Source: CAZPMC01 sp964587755
Lineage (GTDB): Bacteria > Bacillota > Clostridia > Acetivibrionales > DTU013
NCBI GenBank assembly: GCA_964587755.1
Contig: CAZPMC010000001.1
Span: 62,001 to 126,000, forward strand
Reading direction: 5' to 3'
DNA length: 64,000 nt
Part shown: positions 41,690 through 50,662 of the stretch, piece after piece
Layout of the letters: the number at the start of each line of letters is the position of its first letter
Position numbering within the stretch: the first letter of the stretch is position 1
Notes under the pieces: generated by a model
What the model saw: the letters and a program-made list of their open reading frames with translations, nothing else
What the model was told of the DNA's origin: nothing
The model's database searches: none
Made by a program: the position numbers and the translations under genes

Positions 41690-42686
41690 GATTAATACTC
41701 CTCATTTTCTTATCTTTTGTCCATACATATATTATACTAGTAAATGCTGTTTTAGACCAGCGTTCATGCCTATTTCTGTTTAGCTTTGCCCTTACCGTTC
41801 TCGGAATTTTTATTATTCCAGCCTTTTTTGTAATTTCCAGCATGACAGCCACAAGAATCAAAAGGCTTCCGATAAAAGTATTTACACCCGACATCCTTTC
41901 ACCAATAATAATATATGCAAGGACTGCTGCTGCTACAGGCTCTATTGTGTAGATTATTGCCGCCTTTTCGGCGCTGACATATTTAATTGCATTTGACTGT
42001 ATTAGTATTGTCGATACCGATATTAAAATGCTAAGTCCCAAAATCCCAATTACTGGTATGTCAATTCCATTACCTCCTGAACCACCAAATTCAAAAGCAA
42101 GCATCATTGTAAAAAAAACAACAGTACTTGAGGCATGCTGTATGAAGGTAAATTGCACAGGATTGGTTTCGCCCGCATAAATTCGCAGAGCAACTAAATA
42201 CAGTGAAAAAAATAATGCATTCACCAGTGCAAAGAAATCCCCTATATTAAACTGAAAGCTGCTAAAATCAAAAGTCAGCAGCAATACTCCGGCTAATGCG
42301 GTCAAAGCGCTTATTATTGTCATTTTGCGTGGCATTATCCTCTTTACGGCTGACATAATCAAAGGTGTCATAATCACAGACATTTGAACTATAAAGGCTG
42401 TGTTCGAACTGGATGTAGCCGAAAGAGACAGCATGCAAAAAACATTACTAAGTATCGAAAGCCCTCCTATTGTAACTCCTAACACAACGGTCTTTTTTCT
42501 GATAGCCTTAATCTGTTTGATAAAAATTATTGAAAGCATTATAAGTCCTCCTATTGAATAGAAGAACAGAATTGTAAAATAAGGCAAAGCGCTAAGAAGC
42601 ATTTTTGACCATATGTAGGAGGAGCCCCATAAAACAGCGTTTCCCACAGTAAAAGCTAATGCATTTTTTTCATTAATTATATTCAT
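41679..42686 (-). CDS. EamA/DMT-type transporter
   Basis: The 335-residue protein has ten hydrophobic helices in two EamA repeats. AVLWGSSYIWSKML opens the first; VNALFFSLYLVALRIYAG and YTIEPVAAAVLAYIIIGE, the family signature, lie in the second. It should export metabolites such as amino acids, though the substrate is unknown. AAGGAGG precedes ATG 42686. It is divergent from the AraC-type regulator across a palindrome, suggesting it is the regulated target. The basic C-terminal ~50 residues are unusually long. Confidence 0.9.
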   Translation of the reverse strand: MNIINEKNALAFTVGNAVLWGSSYIWSKMLLSALPYFTILFFYSIGGLIMLSIIFIKQIKAIRKKTVVLGVTIGGLSILSNVFCMLSLSATSSSNTAFIVQMSVIMTPLIMSAVKRIMPRKMTIISALTALAGVLLLTFDFSSFQFNIGDFFALVNALFFSLYLVALRIYAGETNPVQFTFIQHASSTVVFFTMMLAFEFGGSGGNGIDIPVIGILGLSILISVSTILIQSNAIKYVSAEKAAIIYTIEPVAAAVLAYIIIGERMSGVNTFIGSLLILVAVMLEITKKAGIIKIPRTVRAKLNRNRHERWSKTAFTSIIYVWTKDKKMRSINRGY

Positions 42687-42738
42687 TTAGTTTGACCTCC
42701 TTTCTGTCTCCGATATCAATCATCCTTGGTATATTCTA

Positions 42739-42767
42739 TTCGCACTTTTTGCAGTGTTTAGTGCGAA
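42739..42767. promoter_or_regulatory. palindromic operator candidate between EamA transporter and AraC regulator
   Basis: TTCGCACT at 42739-42746 and AGTGCGAA at 42760-42767 are perfect inverted repeats 13 bases apart. An internal CACT...AGTG half-site repeats the motif. The position between divergent genes fits a regulator-binding site. Confidence 0.5.
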
Positions 42768-42854
42768 ACATGCCCGGATTATTGCATAAAATGCCCTTTT
42801 AAAAGTACTTTGGCGCTGGAAATGCGCATATTCTTATTTAGGAGGTTGGTCAAA

Positions 42855-43739
42855 TTGAATAACTATGAGCTCACTGAGCAAAAAAGAGGTTACTTAAAAG
42901 GAGATTTTGCTTTTTTTCATCTGAAAGACATGAAAGATATGCAGTTTGAATACCACTATCATGATTTTAATAAGATTATAATATTTATTTCGGGAAGCGT
43001 TACTTATCTGATTGAGGGAAAAGCATACAGACTCAAGCCTTGGGATATATTATTTGTAAGCAGCAGTGAGCTGCATAAGCCTGTTATAGACTCATCTTCC
43101 TTATATGAAAGAGTTGTTATATGGGTTAACCCGGGCTTTTTACACAAGCACAGCTATGATTCAAACCTTATAACATGCTTTAACCTTGCCCGTGAGAGAA
43201 AAAATAATCTGCTGCGGGTTGACACAACATCAATTAATGACATAAAGCATTTAGTATGTGCGCTAGAAGAAGCATTCAAAAGCAGTGGTTTTGGCAGTAC
43301 TATTCTAAGAAACTCAGTTTTCATTCAGCTTCTGGTCATCTTGACAAGAAAGCTTATTGGTATCAGTACTGTTAACCTCACATGTGATATTATTGCAGAC
43401 GATGGTATTCAAAAACTTCTGGACTATATTAATTCTAATATTAATGAAAATCTGTCTGTTGAAGCACTTGCCTCCAAATTCTTCTTAAGCAAATATCATC
43501 TTATGCGTAAGTTTAAGAAGAACACAGGATATTCCGTCTACAGCTATATACTGCAAAAGCGCCTCCTTAAGGCGGATATGCTCATCAGACAAGGAGTACC
43601 TGCAACCCAGGCCTGTGAACAAAGCGGTTTTAATGATTATTCAAGCTTCTACAGAGCTTATAAAAAAATGTTCGGAGTATCCCCGAAAATGAGAGCAGCC
43701 AGCGAAAACAGTTCTTACATAAACAATCAACATGTTTAG
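42855..43739 (+). CDS. AraC family transcriptional regulator
   Basis: TTG 42855 follows AGGAGG by 9 bases; the upstream ATG at 42810 lacks support. The 294-residue protein has an N-terminal cupin-like sensor (FEYHYHDFNKIIIFISGSVTYLIEGKAYRLKPWDILFV) and a C-terminal double helix-turn-helix: LSVEALASKFFLSKYHLMRKFKKNTG and QACEQSGFNDYSSFYRAYKKMFGVSP. It likely binds the palindrome upstream and controls the divergent EamA transporter. The inducer is unknown. Confidence 0.92.
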   Translation: MNNYELTEQKRGYLKGDFAFFHLKDMKDMQFEYHYHDFNKIIIFISGSVTYLIEGKAYRLKPWDILFVSSSELHKPVIDSSSLYERVVIWVNPGFLHKHSYDSNLITCFNLARERKNNLLRVDTTSINDIKHLVCALEEAFKSSGFGSTILRNSVFIQLLVILTRKLIGISTVNLTCDIIADDGIQKLLDYINSNINENLSVEALASKFFLSKYHLMRKFKKNTGYSVYSYILQKRLLKADMLIRQGVPATQACEQSGFNDYSSFYRAYKKMFGVSPKMRAASENSSYINNQHV

Positions 43740-44695
43740 TCAGCAAACCTCATCAGTTGGTCCTTATTAAACGTCCATTCAGGGGTAACAAGGCTCTCGC
43801 CAAAATCCAAGCTGTACCACGGATTCCCTTCATTATTTGCGGGGTTCTTGAGTATGTGCATATCCTGGGCAGGCATATAGCCTTGTGCCAATATAAAAAG
43901 CTTTTCACCGGTCTGTGTATTTTCAGCCATATCCATCACTATTGCACAATGCCCTGGGGTATTTCCATACATAAATACATCACCAGGCTGCATTTGGCTT
44001 AACTCTATACTCTTCATTTCCAGTGACAGGGATAATGTCCCTGCATACGCAAAAACCAAGTCAAGATATTTCCTAAAGCTTTCATAGTTTTTTGAGTTGT
44101 CGTTATTTCTTACCCAGCTTACATCATTCCCCGCAACCTTAATGCCATAACCATTAATCCATTTGGAAAAATCCGCGTTAAATCCGTTTGTAAAGTTAAA
44201 GTGGATTTTATCATAAAGGCCCTTTTCATAGAGATATTCTGCCCTAAGCCTAATAACTGAATCAGCGCATTGCTGCAAATCTCTTTTCCCAATATCTATG
44301 TCCAAAACCGCCTCATGAACTTTCAACGGCTTTACATCCCCGGTGTAATACAAAACATCCGAGCCATGGGGCTTCAATTCAATGCCTCTCAGATATTCCC
44401 CGAAGCTTCCCTCTGGGACTGTGACACGCGTAAAACTGCCGGGGACAATTATTCTCTCTTGAACTGTTTGACCGCTTTCATTTATGAAATATAAATCCTC
44501 CTGTCTCCCCTGTTCCACTGGTTTAACCTCTGTTGAGCGGCTACTTGCCTTATCCTTGTGTATAGAAGCCACATCTGGCTCAACAGGTTTATTCGAAGTC
44601 AGGTCAGTTGATGTCTTTTCATTTCTATTGCTTATATATAGACCAAAGATGATAAAAATAATCAGCAGCACAGGAATAAGAAATTTTCTTTTCAT
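43736..44695 (-). CDS. DUF4846 family exported protein
   Basis: The 319-residue protein has an N-terminal anchor or signal (KFLIPVLLIIFIIFGLYIS) and a ~50-residue polar spacer. The DUF4846 domain follows: GSFGEYLRGIELKPHGSDVLYY, QCADSVIRLRAEYLY, FNFTNGFNADFSKWINGYGI and PGDVFMYGNTPGHCAIVMDMA. The Asp/His arrangement recalls NlpC-like hydrolases, but the conserved Cys is the one in PGHCAIV rather than in the usual place. Function unknown. It converges with the AraC gene, overlapping by four bases. Confidence 0.85.
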   Translation of the reverse strand: MKRKFLIPVLLIIFIIFGLYISNRNEKTSTDLTSNKPVEPDVASIHKDKASSRSTEVKPVEQGRQEDLYFINESGQTVQERIIVPGSFTRVTVPEGSFGEYLRGIELKPHGSDVLYYTGDVKPLKVHEAVLDIDIGKRDLQQCADSVIRLRAEYLYEKGLYDKIHFNFTNGFNADFSKWINGYGIKVAGNDVSWVRNNDNSKNYESFRKYLDLVFAYAGTLSLSLEMKSIELSQMQPGDVFMYGNTPGHCAIVMDMAENTQTGEKLFILAQGYMPAQDMHILKNPANNEGNPWYSLDFGESLVTPEWTFNKDQLMRFAD

Positions 44696-44724
44696 AAAAA
44701 TACACCAATCCTCTCTTAAAACAG

Positions 44725-44753
44725 TTCATAAATAATTGTACATTTGTTATAAT
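44725..44753 (+). promoter_or_regulatory. promoter of the ferredoxin gene
   Basis: TTCATA and TATAAT are 17 bases apart, 43 bases before the start codon. Confidence 0.6.
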
Positions 44754-44796
44754 AACAATAACATATCAAAAAATATTTGCGAAAGGTAGATTGAAT

Positions 44797-44988
44797 ATGA
44801 AAGCTTTTATTGACAGAGACGGTTGTATCAGCTGTGGGCTTTGTGCTGAAGTATGCCCGGAGGTATTTCGTATGGCAGATGATGACTTGGCAGAGGTATA
44901 TGTGGACGAGGTTCCTGAAGAAGCTGAGGATACAGCCATAGAAGCACAAGAAGGTTGTCCTGTCAGCGTAATAACAGTAGAAGAATAA
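44797..44988 (+). CDS. [4Fe-4S] ferredoxin
   Basis: The 63-residue acidic protein begins MKAFIDRDGCISCGLCAEVCPEVF. Three Cys of the CxxCxxC type and the CP that follows, with a remote Cys in EAQEGCPVSVI, bind a single [4Fe-4S] cluster. It looks like the one-cluster ferredoxins of Clostridia and Thermotoga. I used ATG 44797, with GAAAGG at good distance; a TTG at 44791 is in frame. Electron partners are not encoded nearby. Confidence 0.92.
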   Translation: MKAFIDRDGCISCGLCAEVCPEVFRMADDDLAEVYVDEVPEEAEDTAIEAQEGCPVSVITVEE

Positions 44989-45018
44989 TCAGCTAAATAA
45001 TATTCGCACAAAATTATT

Positions 45019-45050
45019 AAAAAGCTGCCGCACCGCCGGTAGCTTTTTAA
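45019..45050 (+). terminator. intrinsic terminator between ferredoxin and chromate-transporter genes
   Basis: A 12-bp stem (AAAAAGCTGCCG with CGGTAGCTTTTT, one G-T pair) around CACCGC. The T tract runs into the ribosome binding site of the next gene, so it could also attenuate that gene. Confidence 0.75.
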
Positions 45051-45062
45051 AGGAGGATTTAT

Positions 45063-45641
45063 TTGAAAAAGGATATACGGTTTTATTGGACTTTATTTTT
45101 ATCAACATTCACATTAAGTGCATTCACATTTGGCGGCGGATATGTTATCGTACCCTTGATGCAAAAGAAATTCGTAGAGAAATTAAAATGGATTGAAGAG
45201 GATGAAATGCTTGACCTGGTAGCTATCGGTCAGTCAGCTCCGGGTCCCATAGCCATAAACACTTCGATATTGCTTGGATATAAGATGGCTGGGATTAAAG
45301 GTGCATTCATTACAGTATTCGGAACAATACTTCCGCCTCTTATAATTATTACTGTCATATCATATTTTTACATAGCATTTCGTGACAATAAGATTGTAAA
45401 TGCGTTGCTAATGGGCATGCAGGCTGCCATTGCCGCTGTTATTATTGATGTGGTCATAGGAATGGCATCAAAAATAATAAAGAACAAAAAGGTTCTTCCC
45501 ATTGTAGTAATGGTTCTTTCATTTATTGCTGCCTCCTTTTTTGACATAAACATTATCATCATCCTTCTTATTTGTGCTGTCATTGGCGCTTATACTACTA
45601 TTCAGCCAAATAAGAATCCTAAGGAGGCGAAAGAGGAATGA
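45063..45641 (+). CDS. short-chain chromate transporter (CHR) family, first half
   Basis: The 192-residue protein is one CHR half with five or six helices. FTFGGGYVIVPLMQKKFVEK is the family signature, and AIGQSAPGPIAINTSILLGY follows. TTG 45063 has AAAGGAGG 6 bases upstream. It overlaps its partner by ATGA. Paired short-chain CHR proteins form a functional transporter in Bacillus; chromate or sulfate transport is the known activity, but the natural substrate here is unknown. Confidence 0.92.
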   Translation: MKKDIRFYWTLFLSTFTLSAFTFGGGYVIVPLMQKKFVEKLKWIEEDEMLDLVAIGQSAPGPIAINTSILLGYKMAGIKGAFITVFGTILPPLIIITVISYFYIAFRDNKIVNALLMGMQAAIAAVIIDVVIGMASKIIKNKKVLPIVVMVLSFIAASFFDINIIIILLICAVIGAYTTIQPNKNPKEAKEE

Positions 45642-46204
45642 TTCTTTGGAAACTCTTTTGGAGCTTCTTTCAGGTCGGATTATTTACCTTTGGTGGCGGA
45701 TATGCCTCACTTCCACTTATTCAGGAGCAGGTTCTGGAGAAAAACCTCTGGCTTACTCAAGCGGAATTTATCGACATTTTGACCATATCCCAAATGACAC
45801 CTGGTCCCATAGCTATCAATGCTTCTACCTTTGTGGGTACTAAGGTTGCAGGAATACCGGGAGCAATTATAGCCACTGTAGGATGCGTGACGCCTTCGTG
45901 TATTATCGTATTGATATTAGCTACCCTTTACTACAAATTTAAAGGCTTTTCACTGATAGAGGGAATAATTAAAGGCCTCCGCCCCGCTGTTGTGGCTCTC
46001 ATAGCGTCGGCTGCCTTCTCAATTTTATTGACAGCCCTATTCGCAAGCGATTCCTTTCCTATTACATTTTCAAATATTAATTGGGTAGCTTTATGCTTGA
46101 TGCTAGCCAGCCTGTTTCTATTAAAAAAATTCAAGCTCAATCCCATTCATGTAATGCTCCTATCCGGAGTTGCAGGGGTAATTATATACGGATTTGTCTT
46201 ATAG
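45638..46204 (+). CDS. short-chain chromate transporter (CHR) family, second half
   Basis: The 188-residue partner shows the same signature (LFTFGGGYASLPLIQEQVLEK, TISQMTPGPIAINASTFVG). Both halves keep the PGPIAIN loop, a likely ion-contact site. The gene ends at 46204. The tail of the transcript holds a GGGC/GCCC hairpin at 46228-46264 (GTCCAAA with TTTGGAC) without a T run. The rest of 46205-46452 shows no gene. Confidence 0.92.
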   Translation: MILWKLFWSFFQVGLFTFGGGYASLPLIQEQVLEKNLWLTQAEFIDILTISQMTPGPIAINASTFVGTKVAGIPGAIIATVGCVTPSCIIVLILATLYYKFKGFSLIEGIIKGLRPAVVALIASAAFSILLTALFASDSFPITFSNINWVALCLMLASLFLLKKFKLNPIHVMLLSGVAGVIIYGFVL

Positions 46205-46452
46205 CATGTGCCGCCCTGCATATAAAAGGGCCGTCCAAATAGCACCAGTCTTTTGGACAGCCCCACTTACACGTAAAGAACAAATCGATCCGCTTCGCAA
46301 GAATACATATTTCAGTATCCGGCTTAGCTTTGCCACTTACATAGATGCATATAAAGCACATATATTAGTGTGGGCAGGACCGCTAAGTTCCTTACAGTAT
46401 TAATATATCCAAGCAAAAGTTTTTAATACATTGTTTTAGTAAAACATTTTAG

Positions 46453-47904
46453 CTAAATATTTACTTTCTTCCAAAATGCTGGGACAAAAATCATAAGAAC
46501 AGGGAAAATTTCCAGTCTTCCAACAATCATACAAAAAGTGCACACAATCTTGCTGAAAGCAGAAAAATCTGCAAAGCTTCCTGGAGGTCCCACCAACTCA
46601 AAACCAGGGCCCACATTATTTATAGATGCTGCAACTGCCGTAAAGGTACTCACAAGATCCTTTCCGTCCAATGACACCACAAGCACAGAAGCGACAAATA
46701 TGGCAATATAAGCAAAAAAGAAGGACAATATTGTTGATAATTTATTCTCATCAAGAGATTTACCGTCTATTTTTACTGTGTAAACAGACCTGGGATGAAT
46801 TATTTTCAAAATCTCTCTTTTGGCAATCTTTAAAAGAACCAAAATGCGTATGCATTTGATACCACCACCTGTTGAGCCGGCACTTGCACCTATAAACATA
46901 AGCAATACCAAAACAACCTTGCTGAATGTAGGCCACAAATTAAAGTCCGTAGTTGAATATCCTGTAGTGGTTATAATTGAGCTGACCTGAAATGATGCAT
47001 GCCGCAATGACTCTCCAAAAGTGTTATATATATGACCTCGGAGACTGAATGCTATCGCCAAAATTGCTAACAGCACCACTCCCAGAAAAAACCGGAACTC
47101 ATTATTGCGGAAAAAAGCCTTGGTATTTCCTTTTAAAGCCTGATAATACAGTGCGAAATTAATACCAAACAAAAGCATGAAAACCATGATAATAACTTCT
47201 GCATAAATATTGTTATAAGCCCCCACACTAATATTTCTGCTGGAAAACCCACCTGTGCCTGCTGTGCCAAGAGCATGTATCAGCGAGTCATATAGCGGCA
47301 TCCCGGCGAGTATCAAGAATGCAACAAGAATAACTGTCATAACAATATATATTGCATATAAAATCTTTGATGATCTGCCGATTTTGGGAACCAACTTTTC
47401 CGGGTCCGGTCCCGGGCTTTCTGCCCTCAAGATATGTACATTGTCTGCCTTCGTGTACGGTAATACGGCTAGGGTCAGAACAAGCACACCCATTCCCCCT
47501 ATGAAATGGGTAAAGCTTCTCCAGAAAAGAATACCCCTTGGAAGATTTTCCACCTGAGTTAATATGGTGGAGCCCGTCGTTGTGAAGCCTGACACTGATT
47601 CAAATATTGCATCAATGAAGGAGGGTATGGCACCGCTGAATATAAAGGGTAATGCGCCGAAGAAAGACACAATCATCCATCCGAAGGATACAATTGCAAA
47701 ACCATCTCTTGCATATATGCTCTTAGTCACAGGTTTAATCATATTCAGAGCAAGGCCGGCTATACAAAGTATAAGAATTGTTTTGATAAATGCAGAAGCG
47801 TCCCCCTGTCCGTATATCAAAGATACAAGTAATGAAGGCAGCATGAAGCATGCTTCGATAAATAATACGCTTCCTATGCTCTTGAAGATCATTCTAAAAT
47901 TCAT
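46453..47904 (-). CDS. trkH: TrkH-type potassium uptake membrane protein
   Basis: The 483-residue permease has eight or more helices in four pore repeats. Filter-like segments include SVSGFTTTGSTIL, LGTAGTGGFSSRN, ITTTGYSTTDF and SINNVGPGF. It takes up K+ with gating by the adjacent TrkA subunit. It starts right after the trkA stop, with ATG abutting the TAA, so translation is probably coupled. The products make a Trk-type rather than Ktr-type system because TrkA has two RCK units. Confidence 0.95.
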   Translation of the reverse strand: MNFRMIFKSIGSVLFIEACFMLPSLLVSLIYGQGDASAFIKTILILCIAGLALNMIKPVTKSIYARDGFAIVSFGWMIVSFFGALPFIFSGAIPSFIDAIFESVSGFTTTGSTILTQVENLPRGILFWRSFTHFIGGMGVLVLTLAVLPYTKADNVHILRAESPGPDPEKLVPKIGRSSKILYAIYIVMTVILVAFLILAGMPLYDSLIHALGTAGTGGFSSRNISVGAYNNIYAEVIIMVFMLLFGINFALYYQALKGNTKAFFRNNEFRFFLGVVLLAILAIAFSLRGHIYNTFGESLRHASFQVSSIITTTGYSTTDFNLWPTFSKVVLVLLMFIGASAGSTGGGIKCIRILVLLKIAKREILKIIHPRSVYTVKIDGKSLDENKLSTILSFFFAYIAIFVASVLVVSLDGKDLVSTFTAVAASINNVGPGFELVGPPGSFADFSAFSKIVCTFCMIVGRLEIFPVLMIFVPAFWKKVNI

Positions 47905-49272
47905 TTATATTCCTCCCGGAGCAATAATATCATTTAAGTCAGAAAACTGCTTGCCCTTTGAAATGAGTATCACACTATCTCCCGATTTAATAGTATCATT
48001 TCCATGAGGAATAATTATTTCGCTCCCTCTCACTACTGCAGCAACAAGAACACCCTTTTGCAGCTTTAAATCTTTAAGAGGAATGTTTAAAAATTTCGTC
48101 GATTCTGTCGCATGAAATTCCGTAGCTTCCGCTTTTCCGCCTATTATTCTGTACAGAGCTTCAACCGGGTTTCCCAAAGCATTTTTTAATCCCCTGACAT
48201 ATCTTGTTATATGGTTGGCTGTTATAACCTTGGGACTGACTACACTGTCAATCCCCAGATTATTAATCACACTGGAATAATTAATCCTGTTTATCTTTGC
48301 AATCACCTTGCTAACTCCGCTTTGCTTTGCCAATAATGCCGACATAAGATTCTCTTCATCTCGTCCTGTAAGAGATACGAAAGCATCCATTTCACTTAAG
48401 TTTTCAGAGTTTAGCAATGTCTCTTCAGAACCGTCCCCATGAATTATTAATGTATTAGGAAGAAGCTCCGAAAGCTCTAAGCACTGGTTGTAGTCAATTT
48501 CGATGATTTTTGCCTTCATTTCGGTCTCTTCCAGATATTTTGCAAGGTAATAAGCTATTCTTCCACCGCCAACTATCATCACATTTTTTATTTTAGGGGT
48601 GTAGATGCCTATTTTTTTGCTAAAATTAAGTACATTTGAAGGGCGTCCTATTATATATGTGGCATCATTTTCTTCAATCCTGAAATCACCGTTGGGTATA
48701 GTTACTTCATTATCCCTTAGAACTGCTCCTATCAGAACTGATGAGGATATCCTGTTTGATATTTCACTAAGCTTCATACCAACCACAGGCATACCCGGTG
48801 TAATCTTAATTTCAACAAGCTGAACCCGGCCTTTTGCAAAAGGCTCAACATCTGTAGCAGCCGGGAAGCTTAAAAGTTGAGCAATTTCAATGGCGGCTGT
48901 CTGTTCAGGATTGATTACCATATCAAGCTCCAGATCTTTTTTAAGCATAGATAGCTCACTGGCATACTCCTGATCCCTTATCCTGGCGATTGTATGTTTT
49001 GCACCCAGCTTTTTGGCTGTTAGGCAACACACCATGTTCATTTCATCGCTTGTGGTAGCTGCAATAAGAAGGTCAGCTTCCTTTACTCCTGCCTCCAGCA
49101 ATACTTTAGTGCTAACGCCATTTCCCCTGATACACATGACATCAAGATTTTCACTGGCTTTTTTAAGTGCCTCAGGATTTTTATCAACTATAGTCACATC
49201 ATTGTTTTCTTTTGAAAGGTTCTCAGCCAGGCTATATCCTACTTTACCATCACCAATAATAATAATTTTCAT
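47905..49272 (-). CDS. trkA: TrkA, two-RCK potassium channel regulatory subunit
   Basis: The 455-residue protein holds two tandem NAD-binding folds, MKIIIIGDGKVGYSLAENL and VMIVGGGRIAYYLAKYLE, each followed by an RCK_C (TrkA-C) domain. In related proteins RCK_C can bind c-di-AMP. I used ATG 49272, behind GGGAG; the frame extends to 49290 without support. It is followed by trkH and preceded by cdaA-cdaR, which make c-di-AMP. Confidence 0.95.
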   Translation of the reverse strand: MKIIIIGDGKVGYSLAENLSKENNDVTIVDKNPEALKKASENLDVMCIRGNGVSTKVLLEAGVKEADLLIAATTSDEMNMVCCLTAKKLGAKHTIARIRDQEYASELSMLKKDLELDMVINPEQTAAIEIAQLLSFPAATDVEPFAKGRVQLVEIKITPGMPVVGMKLSEISNRISSSVLIGAVLRDNEVTIPNGDFRIEENDATYIIGRPSNVLNFSKKIGIYTPKIKNVMIVGGGRIAYYLAKYLEETEMKAKIIEIDYNQCLELSELLPNTLIIHGDGSEETLLNSENLSEMDAFVSLTGRDEENLMSALLAKQSGVSKVIAKINRINYSSVINNLGIDSVVSPKVITANHITRYVRGLKNALGNPVEALYRIIGGKAEATEFHATESTKFLNIPLKDLKLQKGVLVAAVVRGSEIIIPHGNDTIKSGDSVILISKGKQFSDLNDIIAPGGI

Positions 49273-49350
49273 TTTTATCTCCCATAACAAGCAAAAAAAA
49301 GACAGGGTTATTTATATATTCCCCATCTAATACTATAATACTTTAAATGT

Positions 49351-49379
49351 ATTCTACTCCTATACTCAAATGGGGTCAA
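49351..49379 (-). promoter_or_regulatory. promoter of trkA-trkH
   Basis: TTGACC (49374-49379) and TAGAAT (49351-49356) with a 17-base spacer, giving a leader of about 70 bases. No ydaO-type c-di-AMP riboswitch pattern was recognised in it. Confidence 0.65.
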
Positions 49380-49417
49380 CATTATTTCTTATAGGATAAA
49401 TAATGCTAATTACCCCT

Positions 49418-50662
49418 TCAACTAGGTGTTTCACCTTCACCCTCTTCAGGAGTTTTAGTCTTTGATATCTTGACATCTACATACACCTGCTGCAATAGCT
49501 TTAACTGTGGTGATACTGTCAGATTCAGCTTCAACTTATGGGTACCCTCTGATAAGCCGGCAACATCCACTGAGGGCTTTAAGTTATCAACCTTGATTTC
49601 GCTGATGTCAGCCTGTTTTCCTTTGAATTTAAGAACATGGTTTTCCGTACTGATTTCATAAGTAAGTGAACCATCATTTGTAGCATTCAATATGGAAATT
49701 CTATCAGCAGGAACATCAATATCCCTGTAAATTAGCTTTTCCACGTTAATATTGACTTTTACCCCATCTGTGGAATCAACAAGCTTCACACCTTCAGGTA
49801 CTAAAAGCGGCACTGTAGCTGAAAGGTTCTGGGTAAGCTCGTCAATATCAACTTCCTCAGTCTTAATACTTGAAATACCCGCCAATGTTTCCGCAGGACC
49901 TGTTACAAGGACCTCCGAAGGCTCAATTACTCTTAATGTCTCAACATAGTCGGTGGCAAGTCTTCCTCTTGTGACAAGTGAAACAGGAACTTCCTTTGCA
50001 ACCTCAAGCTTAACAGTTACCTTAAGATCCTTACTCAACGCGCTTATTTCTTTTCCGTCTTTGTTGTATACGATACATTGTACTTCTTGTGTTATGTCTC
50101 TATCCAAATCCTTGATTTCAAGATCGGCTTTTATTGAGCCAACACTGTCAATCACCGAGCCTTCTGCATAGAAAGGAATAGATTCCGGTGATACGGTTGT
50201 TCCAATGAGTACATAGCCCGGCTTCATGGTAATATTTGATTTGAGCTCTACAGGAAATGTTGCGCTTTTATTTTTGTCAAGCTGAATGTCAATACTGGAC
50301 GGATAATAAGAAACAATGGTGACACCCTTATTTCTGCTCTCAGGCTCTCCAATTGCCAATTTTGTGTCATATACAGAATCTATCTGTGAATAATCCACAT
50401 ATACATCAAAATCATTTGTAGTAACACCTTGGACTGCATCCCGGCGGCCTCTGATTGTAATATCCACAGTACTTCTATATGTGTTTTTTATTTTGTAACC
50501 GTTTTCTTCAAGAAAACTCTCATTCTCTATTCTGACAGGCACATTGTAAACTGTCCTGGTCTCAAACGGGTTTGTAACATTAGTTACATAGAGCCAAAAT
50601 ATAATGGCAAGCAAAACAGATACTATTTTAGTTTTTATATTGTTTTTCAGAAAATCATTCAC
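49418..50662 (-). CDS. cdaR: CdaR, YbbR-domain regulator of diadenylate cyclase
   Basis: After a short basic start, one membrane helix (KIVSVLLAIIFWLYVTNV) is followed by four YbbR repeats, beta-rich modules with motifs such as VPVRIENES, FPVELKSN and KEVPVSLVTRG. CdaR sits outside the membrane and adjusts CdaA activity. I used GTG 50662, whose bases overlap the cdaA stop (GTGA); an in-frame GTG at 50680 would overlap more. The C-terminus is acidic (PEEGEGETPS). Confidence 0.92.
   Translation of the reverse strand: MNDFLKNNIKTKIVSVLLAIIFWLYVTNVTNPFETRTVYNVPVRIENESFLEENGYKIKNTYRSTVDITIRGRRDAVQGVTTNDFDVYVDYSQIDSVYDTKLAIGEPESRNKGVTIVSYYPSSIDIQLDKNKSATFPVELKSNITMKPGYVLIGTTVSPESIPFYAEGSVIDSVGSIKADLEIKDLDRDITQEVQCIVYNKDGKEISALSKDLKVTVKLEVAKEVPVSLVTRGRLATDYVETLRVIEPSEVLVTGPAETLAGISSIKTEEVDIDELTQNLSATVPLLVPEGVKLVDSTDGVKVNINVEKLIYRDIDVPADRISILNATNDGSLTYEISTENHVLKFKGKQADISEIKVDNLKPSVDVAGLSEGTHKLKLNLTVSPQLKLLQQVYVDVKISKTKTPEEGEGETPS

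Noticed and set aside
46228..46264. Terminator behind the chromate transporter pair
   Set aside because: The stem is good but no T tract follows on either strand, so I did not call it a terminator.
49291..49417. ydaO/kdp-type c-di-AMP riboswitch before trkA
   Set aside because: The leader is only ~70 bases and lacks the conserved GGGGACCC-type segments.
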